In this document: piece by piece, positions 7,430 to 16,731 of the stretch | How the letters are laid out: every line of letters begins with the position of its first letter | Numbering within the stretch: the first letter of the stretch is position 1 | DNA from: Lishizhenia tianjinensis | GTDB lineage: Bacteria > Bacteroidota > Bacteroidia > Flavobacteriales_D > Crocinitomicaceae | Assembly (NCBI RefSeq): GCF_900116425.1 | Contig: NZ_FPAS01000001.1 | Span: 914,767 to 978,766 of the forward strand | Length of the DNA: 64,000 nucleotides | Direction of reading: 5' to 3' | Translations under genes and position numbers: made by a program | The notes under the pieces: model-generated | Told to the model about the DNA's origin: nothing | The model's input: the letters and a program-made list of their open reading frames with translations, nothing else | The model's database searches: none

Positions 7430-10228
7430 TTATACTTTCGCTTCCTTTTCGAGTTTCAATTTCAAAAATTGACCTGTATGCGAATCTTTACATTTGGCCA
7501 AATCTTCAGGAGTTCCGGCAAAAACTAAGTTACCGCCTTTATCTCCGCCTTCTGGACCTAAGTCTATGACATAATCCGCACATTTTACAACATCCATATC
7601 GTGTTCAATCACAATAACCGAGTGTCCTATTCCTATCAAGGCATTAAAGGCAATTAATAGCTTTTCTATATCGTAAAAATGGAGTCCTGTTGTAGGCTCA
7701 TCAAAGATGAAAAGTGTAGGTTTTGGGTTTCTTGATTTAATTAAGAAAGATGCCAATTTCACACGTTGTGCCTCACCACCAGATAAGGTAGAAGAAGCCT
7801 GACCCAAACTCAAGTAACCGAGTCCAACATCAAACAAAGGTTGAAGTTTTTCAACGATTTTCTCCTCTGTTCGCGTTGTTCCTTCTTTAAATAATTCCAA
7901 AGCGCTTTCAACATCCAAAGCTAAAATATCTGCAATAGAATAACCTTTATACTCTACCTCTAAGGTTTCTTGTTTAAAACGCGTTCCGTTACACGCTTCA
8001 CAATTTAAGTGTACATCGGCCATGAACTGCATAGAAACGGTAATTTCACCTTCTCCTTCACACATTTCACATCTACCGCCATCTACGTTGAAACTAAACC
8101 AACCTGGTTTGTAACCACGTATTTTTGAAAGTTGTTGCTTGCTAAATAAATCACGTATATCGTCAAAAGCCTTCACATAAGTCACCGGGTTACTACGCGA
8201 AGATTTACCAATAGGGTTCTGATCGATAAACTCAACCGTATGTATGCGATGTGTATCTCCTTCTAAAATTCCAGAATACTTCATCTCACCACGATGTATA
8301 CCCAAAACTTCATTCATTTTAGGGAACAAAACATCCTTCACCAAAGAAGACTTCCCCGAACCACTTACTCCTGTAACACACACCAAATTGTTCAATGGAA
8401 AATCTACCTCCATGCCTTTGATGTTGTTGGCGTATACCTTTTTCAAGGTCAATTTATCCTTGGTGGGGCGTCTATAATCAGGTGTAGGAATTACTTTCTT
8501 ACCCGTTAAATATTGAGCTGTTAAACTTCTCTCTTCGGCAATCAAGGCTTTGTGGTCACCATGGAAAACAACTTCTCCACCGTGCACTCCTGCCATAGGA
8601 CCAATATCTAAAATGCTATCGGCATTTTCCATCATGGCTTCTTCGTGCTCCACCACAATTACTGTGTTTCCTATGTCTCTTAAGTCCTTTAAAACTTGTA
8701 TTAACTTATCTGTATCCTTTGGGTGTAAACCTATAGAAGGTTCATCTAAGATGTACATAGATCCCACTAAAGAAGATCCTAAAGAATTGGCCAAATTGAT
8801 ACGTTGAGATTCCCCCCCAGACAAGGTATTGGCTTGTCTATTCAAGGTCAAATAACTCAATCCCAAATTAGACAACAACTCCAAACGGTTCACAATTTCT
8901 GGTAAAACGCGTTTGGTTACCATTTCATAACGTTCACCCAACTCTAAATTTCTAAAGAATTCCAAGTTGTATTTTACAGAATCTAGAACGATTTCTTGGA
9001 TGTTCTTTCCACCCAATTTAACGTAAGAAGCATCTTTTCTTAAACGCGTTCCTTTACAGTCGGTACATTTGGTTTTCCCTCTGTATCTTGCCAATAAAAC
9101 TCTGTATTGAATTTTATAGCTCTTACTTTCTACAAAAGCGAAAAAGTCATTAATCCCTTCGAAATACTTGTTCCCATTCCAAAGCAGGTCGTATTGCTCC
9201 TCGGTTAACTCTTCTACTGGTTTGTGAATAGGAAAATCGAACTTAGCGGCATTCATCACCAAAGCGTTGAGGTATTTCGACATAGACTCACTGTTCCATG
9301 GCAAAACGGCACCTTCGTATACACTTAAAGATTTATCTGGAATTACCAGCGACTCATCTATACCGATAACGGTTCCAAAACCTTCACAGGTCTTACAGGC
9401 TCCAAAAGGATTATTGAAGGTAAAAAAGTGCTCTGTAGGTTCTACGAATTCCATTCCGTCCAATTCAAAACGGTTAGAGAATTCTAATTCTTCTTTGGTA
9501 TCGTGCAATTGGATGATACAGGTTCCATTTCCTTCAGCAAAAGCCAATTGTACTGAATCTCCTATACGTGAAATGTTTTCCTCACTGTCTTTATCTGATT
9601 TGATACGGTCAATTACCAAGTACCCTTCCTTTACTTTCTTTGGAGGATTTTCTATTAAATCAACCACCTGGTGCAATTCACCATCGAATAAAACACGAAC
9701 ATAACCTTGATCTTTTAACAAGTTCAGTTGTCTGTCTATTCCGTATTTATCTATGTTCAAAAGCGGCGCTAACACCAAAGCTCTGGTTCCCTTCTCCAAG
9801 GCGTTAATGGCATCTAAAACATCACTTACATTGTGTTTCTTTACTTCATTTCCAGAAACGGGAGAATAGGTTTTACCCACACGGGCAAACAATATTTTTA
9901 AGAAATCGTAAATCTCTGTTATGGTTCCCACAGTAGAACGTGGATTTGTAGAATTCACCTTCTGTTCTATGGCTACCGCAGGAGATATTCCTTTGATAAA
10001 ATCAACTTCCGGTTTATCTAGTTTCCCCAAGAACTGACGGGCGTAAGCCGACAAACTTTCTATATATCTTCGTTGACCTTCGGCATATAAGGTATCAAAC
10101 GCTAAGGATGATTTACCCGATCCAGAAAGACCTGTAATCACCGTTAATTTTCCATGTTCAATTTTAACTTCTACATCTTTGAGGTTGTGCATGCGCGCAC
10201 CCTTAATGTGTATATGTTGTTCCTTCAT
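7430..10228 (-). CDS. uvrA: Excinuclease ABC subunit A
   Basis: 932 residues, full length. UvrA is the dimeric ATPase that finds bulky DNA lesions and loads UvrB in nucleotide excision repair. The protein shows both ABC modules: Walker A GLSGSGKSS (residues 33-41) with the UvrA insertion FDTLYAEGQRRYIESLSAYA, signature LSGGESQR, and the second set GVSGSGKSS and LSGGEAQR. Zinc-binding cysteine pairs are present at CKTCEGFG/CTDCKGTR and at CEMCEGEG/CEACNGTR. The DEPSIGLH and DEPTTGLH Walker B segments are intact. It lies 14 bases downstream of the ABC exporter gene on the same strand, so both are probably transcribed together, ending at the hairpin at 7392-7420. Confidence 0.98.
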   Translation of the reverse strand: MKEQHIHIKGARMHNLKDVEVKIEHGKLTVITGLSGSGKSSLAFDTLYAEGQRRYIESLSAYARQFLGKLDKPEVDFIKGISPAVAIEQKVNSTNPRSTVGTITEIYDFLKILFARVGKTYSPVSGNEVKKHNVSDVLDAINALEKGTRALVLAPLLNIDKYGIDRQLNLLKDQGYVRVLFDGELHQVVDLIENPPKKVKEGYLVIDRIKSDKDSEENISRIGDSVQLAFAEGNGTCIIQLHDTKEELEFSNRFELDGMEFVEPTEHFFTFNNPFGACKTCEGFGTVIGIDESLVIPDKSLSVYEGAVLPWNSESMSKYLNALVMNAAKFDFPIHKPVEELTEEQYDLLWNGNKYFEGINDFFAFVESKSYKIQYRVLLARYRGKTKCTDCKGTRLRKDASYVKLGGKNIQEIVLDSVKYNLEFFRNLELGERYEMVTKRVLPEIVNRLELLSNLGLSYLTLNRQANTLSGGESQRINLANSLGSSLVGSMYILDEPSIGLHPKDTDKLIQVLKDLRDIGNTVIVVEHEEAMMENADSILDIGPMAGVHGGEVVFHGDHKALIAEERSLTAQYLTGKKVIPTPDYRRPTKDKLTLKKVYANNIKGMEVDFPLNNLVCVTGVSGSGKSSLVKDVLFPKMNEVLGIHRGEMKYSGILEGDTHRIHTVEFIDQNPIGKSSRSNPVTYVKAFDDIRDLFSKQQLSKIRGYKPGWFSFNVDGGRCEMCEGEGEITVSMQFMADVHLNCEACNGTRFKQETLEVEYKGYSIADILALDVESALELFKEGTTRTEEKIVEKLQPLFDVGLGYLSLGQASSTLSGGEAQRVKLASFLIKSRNPKPTLFIFDEPTTGLHFYDIEKLLIAFNALIGIGHSVIVIEHDMDVVKCADYVIDLGPEGGDKGGNLVFAGTPEDLAKCKDSHTGQFLKLKLEKEAKV

Positions 10229-10242
10229 GTAGCTCTAAGGTC

Positions 10243-12030
10243 TTAATTGTTCTCTACTTGTTTTTTGCTCTCTTCTTCTTCCAATAATTGTTTTTGGTAC
10301 ATCTCGGCATAAATACCATTAAGTTGCATCAACGATTGGTGGGTTCCTTCTTCTATTTTTTCTCCGTCATCCAACACGATAATTTTGTCGGCATTACGTA
10401 TAGAACTTACCCTATGAGAAACAATTAAGGTAGTATTTTTTTCAATTTGAGGTTTTAAGTTGGAAAGGATGATTTCTTCCGTTTCCGTATCTACAGCAGA
10501 TAAACAATCATCTAGGATTAAAAACTTCGGTTTACGCATCAATGCTCTCGCAATACTGATACGTTGTTTTTGTCCTCCACTTAAATTCACCCCACGTTCT
10601 CCTAACAAAGTATCATATCCCTCTTTAAAGTCAACAATATTGTGGTAAACGTGTGCTTGCTTGGTCACTTCATCCAATTCCTCTTGCGAAGCATCTCTAT
10701 CTTCGGTTAAACCAAACTTTATATTATTGGCAATAGAATCTGAGAACAAGAAAACTTCTTGAGGAACCACACCTGTATCCTTGCGGTACTCCTCTAGATT
10801 TACCTCTTTTAGGTTCTTGTTATCTATCAACACCTCACCTTCCTGTGGATCAAACTGGCGCATCAATAAGTGAATAACGCTCGACTTACCAGAACCTGTT
10901 CTTCCTAAAATGGCCAGAGTTTCTCCTTTATTTATAGTGAAAGACAAATTCTTTACAGCCGTAATGTTAGAGGTTGGATACGTATAAGTTACATTGTTAA
11001 ATTCTATGTTTCCTTGGAAATCCAGCACTTCTTGGGTAGGATTTACGATGTCTGGTTCTTGCTTTAAGAACTCGTTTATTCTTTCCTGACTCGCTGCCGC
11101 ACGTTGAATTAAAGAGGTTACCCATCCAACAGAGGCAAAAGGCCAAGTCATCAAATTCACATACATTACAAACTGTACAATCACACCCGGGTTAGTAATC
11201 ACCCCATCGATGTACATGTTCCCTCCTATAAAAATGGTAATGGTTGTAGAGATACCTATTAAAAAAACTATGGTTGGCATAAACAGGGCATTGGTAAATA
11301 CCAAATCCATGTTGCGTTTGAGATAGTTTTCATTGGATTCATTAAAGATTTTGTTAAACCCTTCTTCTGCTCCATAGGCCTTTAAAACTCTAACCCCTGA
11401 AAACGTTTCTTGAACAATAGAACTCAATTTAGATTGCTCGCGTTGAACGCGCTCACTTTGCTTGTTCATTCTGTCTGACACCTTATAGACCATGAATGAC
11501 ATAATGGGCAAAGGCGTAAGCACCCATAACGTTAATTCTACGTTAATGGATAACATTCTCCAAAATATGAAACTAAATAAGAACACTAGGTTCACGGTGT
11601 ACATCACCCCTGGTCCTAGATACATTCTTACTTTCGAAACATCTTCTGAAATACGGTTCAATAAATCTCCCGTTGAATTACGCTTGTAAAAATTGAAGTT
11701 TAACTTTTGATAGTGTTCATAGATTTCGTTTTTCAAATCGTACTCCACATATCGAGAAACTTTGATAATTGTTTGGCGCGTAAAAAAGAGAAAAATCCCT
11801 TTGGTAAGGGATAATAAAAAGTACATTCCAGCTAAGCTAAAAGCCAACCAGGCTATATTATCTATGGTTTCGTTGGCGGCTATTTTTTCTTGAAAGTCGT
11901 TTACAGCATCCTTTACCAACTCTGGCATCTCTATCACTAGAACGTTCTGAATGATAATAAATAAGACTCCTAAAAGTAATTGCCATTTGTATTTTAAGAA
12001 ATATTTGTTGAGATAGCTGAGAGACTTCAT
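10243..12030 (-). CDS. ABC exporter, fused permease and ATPase (MsbA-like)
   Basis: 595 residues. The N-terminal half is a type I exporter membrane domain with about six helices; the C-terminal half is the nucleotide-binding domain: Walker A GRTGSGKSS, Q-loop in GVVPQEVFLFSDS, signature LSGGQKQRISIARAL, Walker B FLILDDCLSAVDTETE and the H-loop in IVSHRVSSI. The Walker B segment reads DDCLSAVD rather than DEPTSALD; the residue after the Walker B Asp is Asp, so the usual catalytic Glu is replaced, a feature shared by one half of many heterodimeric exporters. The substrate cannot be read from sequence. No partner exporter is next to it; uvrA follows 14 bases downstream. Confidence 0.9.
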   Translation of the reverse strand: MKSLSYLNKYFLKYKWQLLLGVLFIIIQNVLVIEMPELVKDAVNDFQEKIAANETIDNIAWLAFSLAGMYFLLSLTKGIFLFFTRQTIIKVSRYVEYDLKNEIYEHYQKLNFNFYKRNSTGDLLNRISEDVSKVRMYLGPGVMYTVNLVFLFSFIFWRMLSINVELTLWVLTPLPIMSFMVYKVSDRMNKQSERVQREQSKLSSIVQETFSGVRVLKAYGAEEGFNKIFNESNENYLKRNMDLVFTNALFMPTIVFLIGISTTITIFIGGNMYIDGVITNPGVIVQFVMYVNLMTWPFASVGWVTSLIQRAAASQERINEFLKQEPDIVNPTQEVLDFQGNIEFNNVTYTYPTSNITAVKNLSFTINKGETLAILGRTGSGKSSVIHLLMRQFDPQEGEVLIDNKNLKEVNLEEYRKDTGVVPQEVFLFSDSIANNIKFGLTEDRDASQEELDEVTKQAHVYHNIVDFKEGYDTLLGERGVNLSGGQKQRISIARALMRKPKFLILDDCLSAVDTETEEIILSNLKPQIEKNTTLIVSHRVSSIRNADKIIVLDDGEKIEEGTHQSLMQLNGIYAEMYQKQLLEEEESKKQVENN

Positions 12031-12042
12031 GTTTTAATTTTC

Positions 12043-12050
12043 TATTTTTG
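12043..12050 (+). promoter_or_regulatory. Candidate -7 box (TATTTTTG) for the dehydrogenase operon
   Basis: Exact fit to TAnnTTTG in the 100-base divergent gap, about 80 bases before the plus-strand start at 12131. No clear -33 TTTG was found, so the call is tentative. Confidence 0.3.
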
Positions 12051-12076
12051 CACCGCGTTTTGACTTCAACGGAAGA

Positions 12077-12084
12077 CAAAATTA
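12077..12084 (-). promoter_or_regulatory. Candidate -7 box (TAATTTTG) for the exporter-uvrA operon
   Basis: Read on the minus strand the box is TAATTTTG, about 46 bases upstream of the exporter ATG. It lies in the gap shared with the divergent dehydrogenase gene. Confidence 0.35.
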
Positions 12085-12130
12085 GGCAAAGAATTGGAAT
12101 AATAAAGATTCTATTTAATACAGTATTGAA

Positions 12131-13228
12131 ATGATTGAGGTAAAGGAAATGAGTGCGACAAATTTGGCTGATAATCCAGTCATAGCACAAATGTCTATGT
12201 TCGGCCACGAGCAGTTATTATTTTGTAATGACAATGCAACAGGCTTGAAAGCTATTATAGCTGTTCACAACACAGTTTTAGGTCCAGCACTAGGTGGTAC
12301 TAGAATGTGGATGTACAACAATGAAATGGAAGCATTGAACGATGTTTTGAGACTTTCGAGAGGTATGACTTACAAAAACTCAATCTCAGGGTTAAATCTA
12401 GGAGGAGGAAAAGCCGTTATCATTGGTGATTCTAAAACTATGAAATCTGAAGCCCTATTCAGAAGATTCGGAAAATTCGTAAACAGTTTAGCAGGTAAGT
12501 ACATAACAGCTGAAGATGTTGGTATTAACCCACAAGATATGTCATGGGTAAACATGGAAACAGAGCATGTTGCCGGATTACCAGGACGTAGTGGAGACCC
12601 TTCTCCAGTTACGGCTTACGGAACTTACATGGGAATGAAAGCGTGTGCTAAAGAACAATTTGGTTCTGATAGTTTAGCTGGAAAAACGGTAGCTGTTCAA
12701 GGTGTTGGTCACGTAGGAGAATACCTTGTAAAACACTTAACAGAAGAAAACGCAAACGTTGTAATTACGGATATTAACCAAGAAGCTTTAGCAAGAATTT
12801 CTAAAGAATACGGAGCTACAGTAGTTGGATTAGATGAGATTTATGACGTAGACATGGATATTTACGCACCATGTGCATTGGGAGCAACAGTAAACGATGC
12901 TACGTTAGAGCGTTTGAAGTGTTCTATTATTGCAGGAGCTGCAAACAACCAGTTGGCAGACGAAAACATCCACGGAGAAATCGTTCGTCAGAAAGGAATT
13001 ATCTACGCTCCAGATTACGCCTTAAACGCAGGTGGAGTTATTAATTGTTACTCAGAGGTAAAAGGTTTATCTTCGGAGTGGGCAATGAGCAAAGCAGAAG
13101 AGATTTACTCAACTATCTCTAACATTGTTAAGAGATCTAGCTCAGAGAACACGCCAACATTTGCTATTGCAAACAAAATGGCAGAAGAAAGAATTCAATC
13201 AATAGGTAAGGTTAAATTACCGATGTAA
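12131..13228 (+). CDS. Leucine/Glu/Phe/Val dehydrogenase family protein
   Basis: 365 residues, matching the leucine dehydrogenase branch of the ELFV family, NAD-dependent enzymes that deaminate amino acids to 2-oxo acids. The dimerisation/substrate domain has GPALGGTRMW and TYKNSISGLNLGGGKAVIIGD with the two catalytic lysines. The C-terminal Rossmann domain has GVGHVGEYL and CALGATVND. A likely role is branched-chain amino acid catabolism, though substrate preference cannot be decided from sequence. ATG at 12131 was kept; a second ATG at 12149 would also give a complete domain. It heads a possible operon with nusB (8 bases downstream), the DUF1573 lipoprotein and yajC. Confidence 0.93.
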   Translation: MIEVKEMSATNLADNPVIAQMSMFGHEQLLFCNDNATGLKAIIAVHNTVLGPALGGTRMWMYNNEMEALNDVLRLSRGMTYKNSISGLNLGGGKAVIIGDSKTMKSEALFRRFGKFVNSLAGKYITAEDVGINPQDMSWVNMETEHVAGLPGRSGDPSPVTAYGTYMGMKACAKEQFGSDSLAGKTVAVQGVGHVGEYLVKHLTEENANVVITDINQEALARISKEYGATVVGLDEIYDVDMDIYAPCALGATVNDATLERLKCSIIAGAANNQLADENIHGEIVRQKGIIYAPDYALNAGGVINCYSEVKGLSSEWAMSKAEEIYSTISNIVKRSSSENTPTFAIANKMAEERIQSIGKVKLPM

Positions 13229-13236
13229 TAATTAGT

Positions 13237-14184
13237 ATGCTAAATAGAAGACACTTAAGAATAAAGGTATTACAATCACTCTACGCTTATTATCAAAGTG
13301 ATAAGGAAAGTGTAATTCGAGCAGAAAAAGAAATGATGGAGGCTATAGATCGTATTTACGATCTATACCTTTATTTCTTATTGGGTTTTGCAGAGTTGAA
13401 AAACGTTGCTGAACACCGTATCGAAGAGAATAAGAAAAAGATTTTACCAAAAGAAGAAGATTTAAACCCAAACATGAAGTTTGTAGAAAACAAGGTGATT
13501 GCCATGTTGGAAGACAACTACATGTTAATTCAAGCTTCTGAGGAAAGAACCGTTAACTGGGTGGGAGACACAGAACGTGAAATTTTTAGAAAGATGTTCT
13601 TACACATTCGTGAGTCTGAAACTTTCTTTGAATTCATGAACAACGGAAACACAGGTTTTGAAGAAGATAAAAACTTCTTGATTGCCCTTTTTAAAACTGA
13701 AATTGCAAATTTCGATCACCTCTACTCTTTCTTTGAAGAAAAGAGCATACACTGGTTGGATGATATAGATTTAGCGGCAACTATGGTGATCAAAACTTTG
13801 AAAGGTTTTGAGGAAGAAGGTGCCAACGATATCATGCCACTTTACAAAGATCCTATCGATGAGAAAGACTTTGTACGTACACTTTTAAAGAAAACGATTA
13901 AAAGAGAAGAAGAAAACTTGAAATTAATTGACGAGTTAACTTCTAACTGGGAATTGGATAGAATTGCACGTATGGATGTGTTGTTAATGGAAATGGCCAT
14001 TACCGAATTACAAGAATTCAACAATATTCCAGTAAAAGTTACTTTGAACGAATACATCGAAATTTCTAAATTCTACAGTACACCAAAAAGTAATGTATTT
14101 ATCAACGGAGTACTTGATAAGGCCATTGCACGACTTGAAGCCGACGGACAAATCAATAAGATAGGTCGCGGTTTAATGAATTAA
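13237..14184 (+). CDS. nusB: Transcription antitermination factor NusB, long Bacteroidota form
   Basis: 315 residues, about twice the E. coli protein, as is usual in Bacteroidota. The N-terminus MLNRRHLRIKVLQSLYAYYQ and the C-terminal RNA/S10-binding helices (LDRIARMDVLLMEMAITELQ, then VTLNEYIEISKFYS and FINGVLDKAI) are typical. The middle ~130 residues are a lineage-specific insertion rich in charged residues. NusB with NusE forms part of the antitermination complex on rRNA operons. It lies 8 bases downstream of the dehydrogenase gene and 22 bases before the next gene. Confidence 0.95.
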   Translation: MLNRRHLRIKVLQSLYAYYQSDKESVIRAEKEMMEAIDRIYDLYLYFLLGFAELKNVAEHRIEENKKKILPKEEDLNPNMKFVENKVIAMLEDNYMLIQASEERTVNWVGDTEREIFRKMFLHIRESETFFEFMNNGNTGFEEDKNFLIALFKTEIANFDHLYSFFEEKSIHWLDDIDLAATMVIKTLKGFEEEGANDIMPLYKDPIDEKDFVRTLLKKTIKREEENLKLIDELTSNWELDRIARMDVLLMEMAITELQEFNNIPVKVTLNEYIEISKFYSTPKSNVFINGVLDKAIARLEADGQINKIGRGLMN

Positions 14185-14206
14185 TTATATTAGCGCAAAA
14201 AAAATA

Positions 14207-14599
14207 ATGAAAGGAAAATTTTTATTCTTAGCGATGCTCTTCATCCTTGCTTCTTGTGGTTCTGAAAACACCTCTATGATAGGTGAAAAAACTACAATGG
14301 AAGTTCAAGAAGTAGTTGATATGGGAGATGTTGCAAGAGGCGAAGTAATTGAAGCTGAAATCTCTATTAAAAATACAGGAGATGTTCCTTTGATTATTGC
14401 GGATGTAAAGGAAAGTTGCTCTTGTACGGTTACTGATAAACCGTCAGACCCAATTGCACCGGGAGAATCTACAAGTACAGTGGCTAAAATTGACACCAAG
14501 AACTTTAGTCCGGGTACCTTTACAAAAACAGTAACAATTTCTGGAAACACAAAACCTTCAGGACATACTGTACTAATTAAAGCAAACGTTATAAACTAA
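14207..14599 (+). CDS. DUF1573 lipoprotein
   Basis: 130 residues with a lipoprotein signal peptide ending at Cys17 (FILASC). The mature domain follows the DUF1573 pattern: DMGDVARGEVIEAEISIKNTG, a CSCTVTDKP segment with two conserved cysteines, and PGESTSTVAKIDTKNFSPG, an Ig-like fold related to ASPM/SPD2/Hydin domains. The molecular role of DUF1573 proteins is unknown. In Bacteroidota one often stands next to nusB and yajC, as here. Confidence 0.9.
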   Translation: MKGKFLFLAMLFILASCGSENTSMIGEKTTMEVQEVVDMGDVARGEVIEAEISIKNTGDVPLIIADVKESCSCTVTDKPSDPIAPGESTSTVAKIDTKNFSPGTFTKTVTISGNTKPSGHTVLIKANVIN

Positions 14600-14612
14600 A
14601 TAAACAAACGAA

Positions 14613-14921
14613 ATGAACGTAATGTTATTACAATCAGGTGGAGGAAGCATGCAATCTCTTCTTATGATTTTAGGAATGGTAGTAGTATTCTACTTTTTCA
14701 TGATCAGACCTCAAATGAAAAAACAAAAAGAGGCAAAGAAATTTAGAGAGAGCCTAACAAAAGGAGATAAAGTGGTAACTATTGGAGGAATCCATGGTAA
14801 AATTTTAGAAGTTGCTGAATCTACAGTATTATTAGAATGCGAAGGTTCAACAAAATTGAGAGTTGAAAAATCAGCACTTTCTTCTGGAGCTCAAGATACA
14901 TTAGCTGCTACAGCGAAATAA
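14613..14921 (+). CDS. yajC: Preprotein translocase subunit YajC
   Basis: 102 residues: one N-terminal transmembrane helix (about residues 18-33, [19 protein letters not shown]) followed by the YajC cytoplasmic domain with [19 protein letters not shown] and [11 protein letters not shown]. YajC associates with SecDF at the inner membrane and assists Sec-dependent export. It is the last gene of the run from 12131 and is followed at once by a strong terminator. Confidence 0.95.
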   Translation: MNVMLLQSGGGSMQSLLMILGMVVVFYFFMIRPQMKKQKEAKKFRESLTKGDKVVTIGGIHGKILEVAESTVLLECEGSTKLRVEKSALSSGAQDTLAATAK

Positions 14922-14934
14922 GCTTTTAACAGAT

Positions 14935-14968
14935 AAAAAAAAGGGAACCTATTGGGTTCCCTTTTTTC
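14935..14968. terminator. Bidirectional intrinsic terminator after yajC
   Basis: Stem AAAAAAGGGAACC/GGTTCCCTTTTTT with a 5-base loop. It lies downstream of yajC (+) and overlaps the last codons of the DUF4294 gene (-), whose stop is at 14949. Confidence 0.9.
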
Positions 14969-15638
14969 GTTGTTGTCTTCTTCTTTGTCTATTCTTCTTC
15001 CGAGCTTCCTTCCTACGCTCAACATAGGCTTTTTTCTTTAGTTTGTATTCCGATTTATCCAGGAGGTGAACCGTGAAATCAAACTTGACCAAACCGGCAT
15101 TTACATCTTCTATGACGCGTTCTAAAATATAGTCTTTGTCTTCAGGATCATATCTCATTTTCAAATCTTGATCCCAGGCCTGAGCAATCAATGAAAAGGT
15201 TGAAGCTTTTGATTCGGATTCGTATTTCGATATAATATCGTAAATACTCATTCCCGTTTCTCTGTAAATGAGTTTCGCCAATACTACCCCATCACTCCTA
15301 TACAAATCCTTTAGTAAAAACTTGAAATCGGCCTTTAAATCTTTATGGGTTTGCTTAACCAATTTCTTTTGCTTTCTTTTTTTATTGAGTGAAGCCATCT
15401 CCAAATCTAAAGAATCAATTACCTCTTTGGTATATAAAGCCAAAGGATAAACTTTACGGACTTTGCGCAATAGACGGTTATATTCTTTCTGATAATTCGG
15501 AATACATTTTATTTCCTCGAATTCCTGGTTATATACAAATGCCGTATCCTCTTGGAGGTTAAGGTTCTGCTGCCCCATAGCCCAAACTCCATTTAAAAAC
15601 AGAAGAAATATGGGTAGTTGTTTAATTTTTGCAAACAT
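14949..15638 (-). CDS. DUF4294 family exported protein
   Basis: About 229 residues from the preferred ATG at 15638, which gives a clean signal peptide (MFAKIKQLPIFLLFLNGVWA). An ATG at 15674 would add 12 residues in front of it. The conserved core is EYNRLLRKVRKVYPLALYTK to VVLAKLIYRETGMSIYDIIS and AQAWDQDLKMRYDPEDKDY, matching the Bacteroidota-only DUF4294 family. The C-terminus is very basic (KKAYVERRKEARKKNRQRRR). Function unknown; location periplasm or cell surface. It is divergent from the lipoprotein gene starting at 15678. Confidence 0.85.
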   Translation of the reverse strand: MFAKIKQLPIFLLFLNGVWAMGQQNLNLQEDTAFVYNQEFEEIKCIPNYQKEYNRLLRKVRKVYPLALYTKEVIDSLDLEMASLNKKRKQKKLVKQTHKDLKADFKFLLKDLYRSDGVVLAKLIYRETGMSIYDIISKYESESKASTFSLIAQAWDQDLKMRYDPEDKDYILERVIEDVNAGLVKFDFTVHLLDKSEYKLKKKAYVERRKEARKKNRQRRRQQRKKGTQ

Positions 15639-15677
15639 AATCCCTAGTTTTAAGGTGTTAACAATAGTTCTCAAGTT

Positions 15678-16124
15678 ATGAAAATTCTGATGAGTTTTAT
15701 TTTTTTTAGTATCATTTTTACAAGTTGCAAGAACGATGCCTCAAATCCATCTTCTGGTGATCTTGGTAACACCTTTATAGATACTAACGAAAACAAACCT
15801 CAAATAATTGTACCCGATGGAGAGCTTGAAAGTTTAGACACCCTCATCAATAAAGAAGAAAGTCCTGCATCTATAACAGAGGAAAAAATTGAAATTGAAA
15901 AAAACTTTGGACAACAGTGGGACTTTTGTAACTGCGTTAAAGCCCTTGATTCTTTAACACAAGCTTTGGGTAAAAATAACTTAAGCGACCAAGAGCTCGA
16001 CCAGCTTTTACAACGTTCTGATTACATAGACCTTAAGTGTAAAACCATCACTGCAGAGCCCAGTTCTACCCTCGAAGAAAGAGAGGCGCATCAGAAAAAA
16101 GTAAGAAAATGTTTAAATAATTAA
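15678..16124 (+). CDS. Small lipoprotein, unknown function
   Basis: 148 residues with a lipobox ending at Cys17 (IIFTSC). The middle is acidic and low complexity; the C-terminal third has a CNCVKALDSLTQALGKNN segment and further cysteines (CKTI, RKCLNN), a pattern seen in small Bacteroidota lipoproteins of unknown role. It stands 55 bases before the ECF sigma factor gene and may be transcribed with it. Confidence 0.75.
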   Translation: MKILMSFIFFSIIFTSCKNDASNPSSGDLGNTFIDTNENKPQIIVPDGELESLDTLINKEESPASITEEKIEIEKNFGQQWDFCNCVKALDSLTQALGKNNLSDQELDQLLQRSDYIDLKCKTITAEPSSTLEEREAHQKKVRKCLNN

Positions 16125-16179
16125 TATTTTCGGGCAACCCTTTAAAAGGAGCTGAGTACTTAAATCAAAAACCACGCAT

Positions 16180-16731
16180 TTGAGCGCAATTAGTGCAAAG
16201 ACATTAAAAGACTTTTGCAAAGGAAAAAAAAGAGCCTTTGACAAGATTTACCATGCCTATTCACCAGGTATGTATGCCATTGCTTTGCGCTATATGAAAG
16301 ATGAGGATGAAGCTAAGGACGTACTTCAAAATAGCTTTATAAAACTTTACAATAGTAGAGATAAATTTGATCCTTCAGGTTCTATTGGAGCGTACATCAA
16401 ACGTATAACCATAAATACAGCATTAGACGAATTAAGAAAGAAAAAGAAATTTGAACCCATCGAAAACAACCTTATTCTCAGTGAGGATGAAGTAGATTTT
16501 GAAATAGAAGAGAATAACAAGCAATCCTATGAACAGCTTTTAGGTTTCATTCAAGATTTACCCGATGGATACCGTACCGTATTTAATCTCTTTGTGTTTG
16601 AAAATTTAAAACATACAGAAATAGCAGAATATTTAGACATATCGGTAAATACATCTAAATCGCAGTTAATGAAAGCGAAAAGGATGTTAAAAGAAAAGCT
16701 GAGTTCATTAGTAAATGCAGAAAGAGCATGA
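16180..16731 (+). CDS. ECF-type RNA polymerase sigma factor
   Basis: 183 residues. Region 2 is YSPGMYAIALRYMKDEDEAKDVLQNSFIKLY; region 4 is LPDGYRTVFNLFVFENLKHTEIAEYLDIS followed by SVNTSKSQLMKAKRMLKEKL. These define a group-4 sigma that redirects RNA polymerase to a small regulon, normally held inactive by a partner. The only usable start in the open frame is TTG at 16180, since a TGA lies at 16153. The stop overlaps the ATG of the next gene by four bases (ATGA), so the downstream membrane protein is the obvious candidate partner. Confidence 0.93.
   Translation: MSAISAKTLKDFCKGKKRAFDKIYHAYSPGMYAIALRYMKDEDEAKDVLQNSFIKLYNSRDKFDPSGSIGAYIKRITINTALDELRKKKKFEPIENNLILSEDEVDFEIEENNKQSYEQLLGFIQDLPDGYRTVFNLFVFENLKHTEIAEYLDISVNTSKSQLMKAKRMLKEKLSSLVNAERA

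Noticed and set aside
11858..12208. Minus-strand frame over the exporter-dehydrogenase gap
   Set aside because: It overlaps the exporter in another frame and covers the divergent promoter region; no motif.
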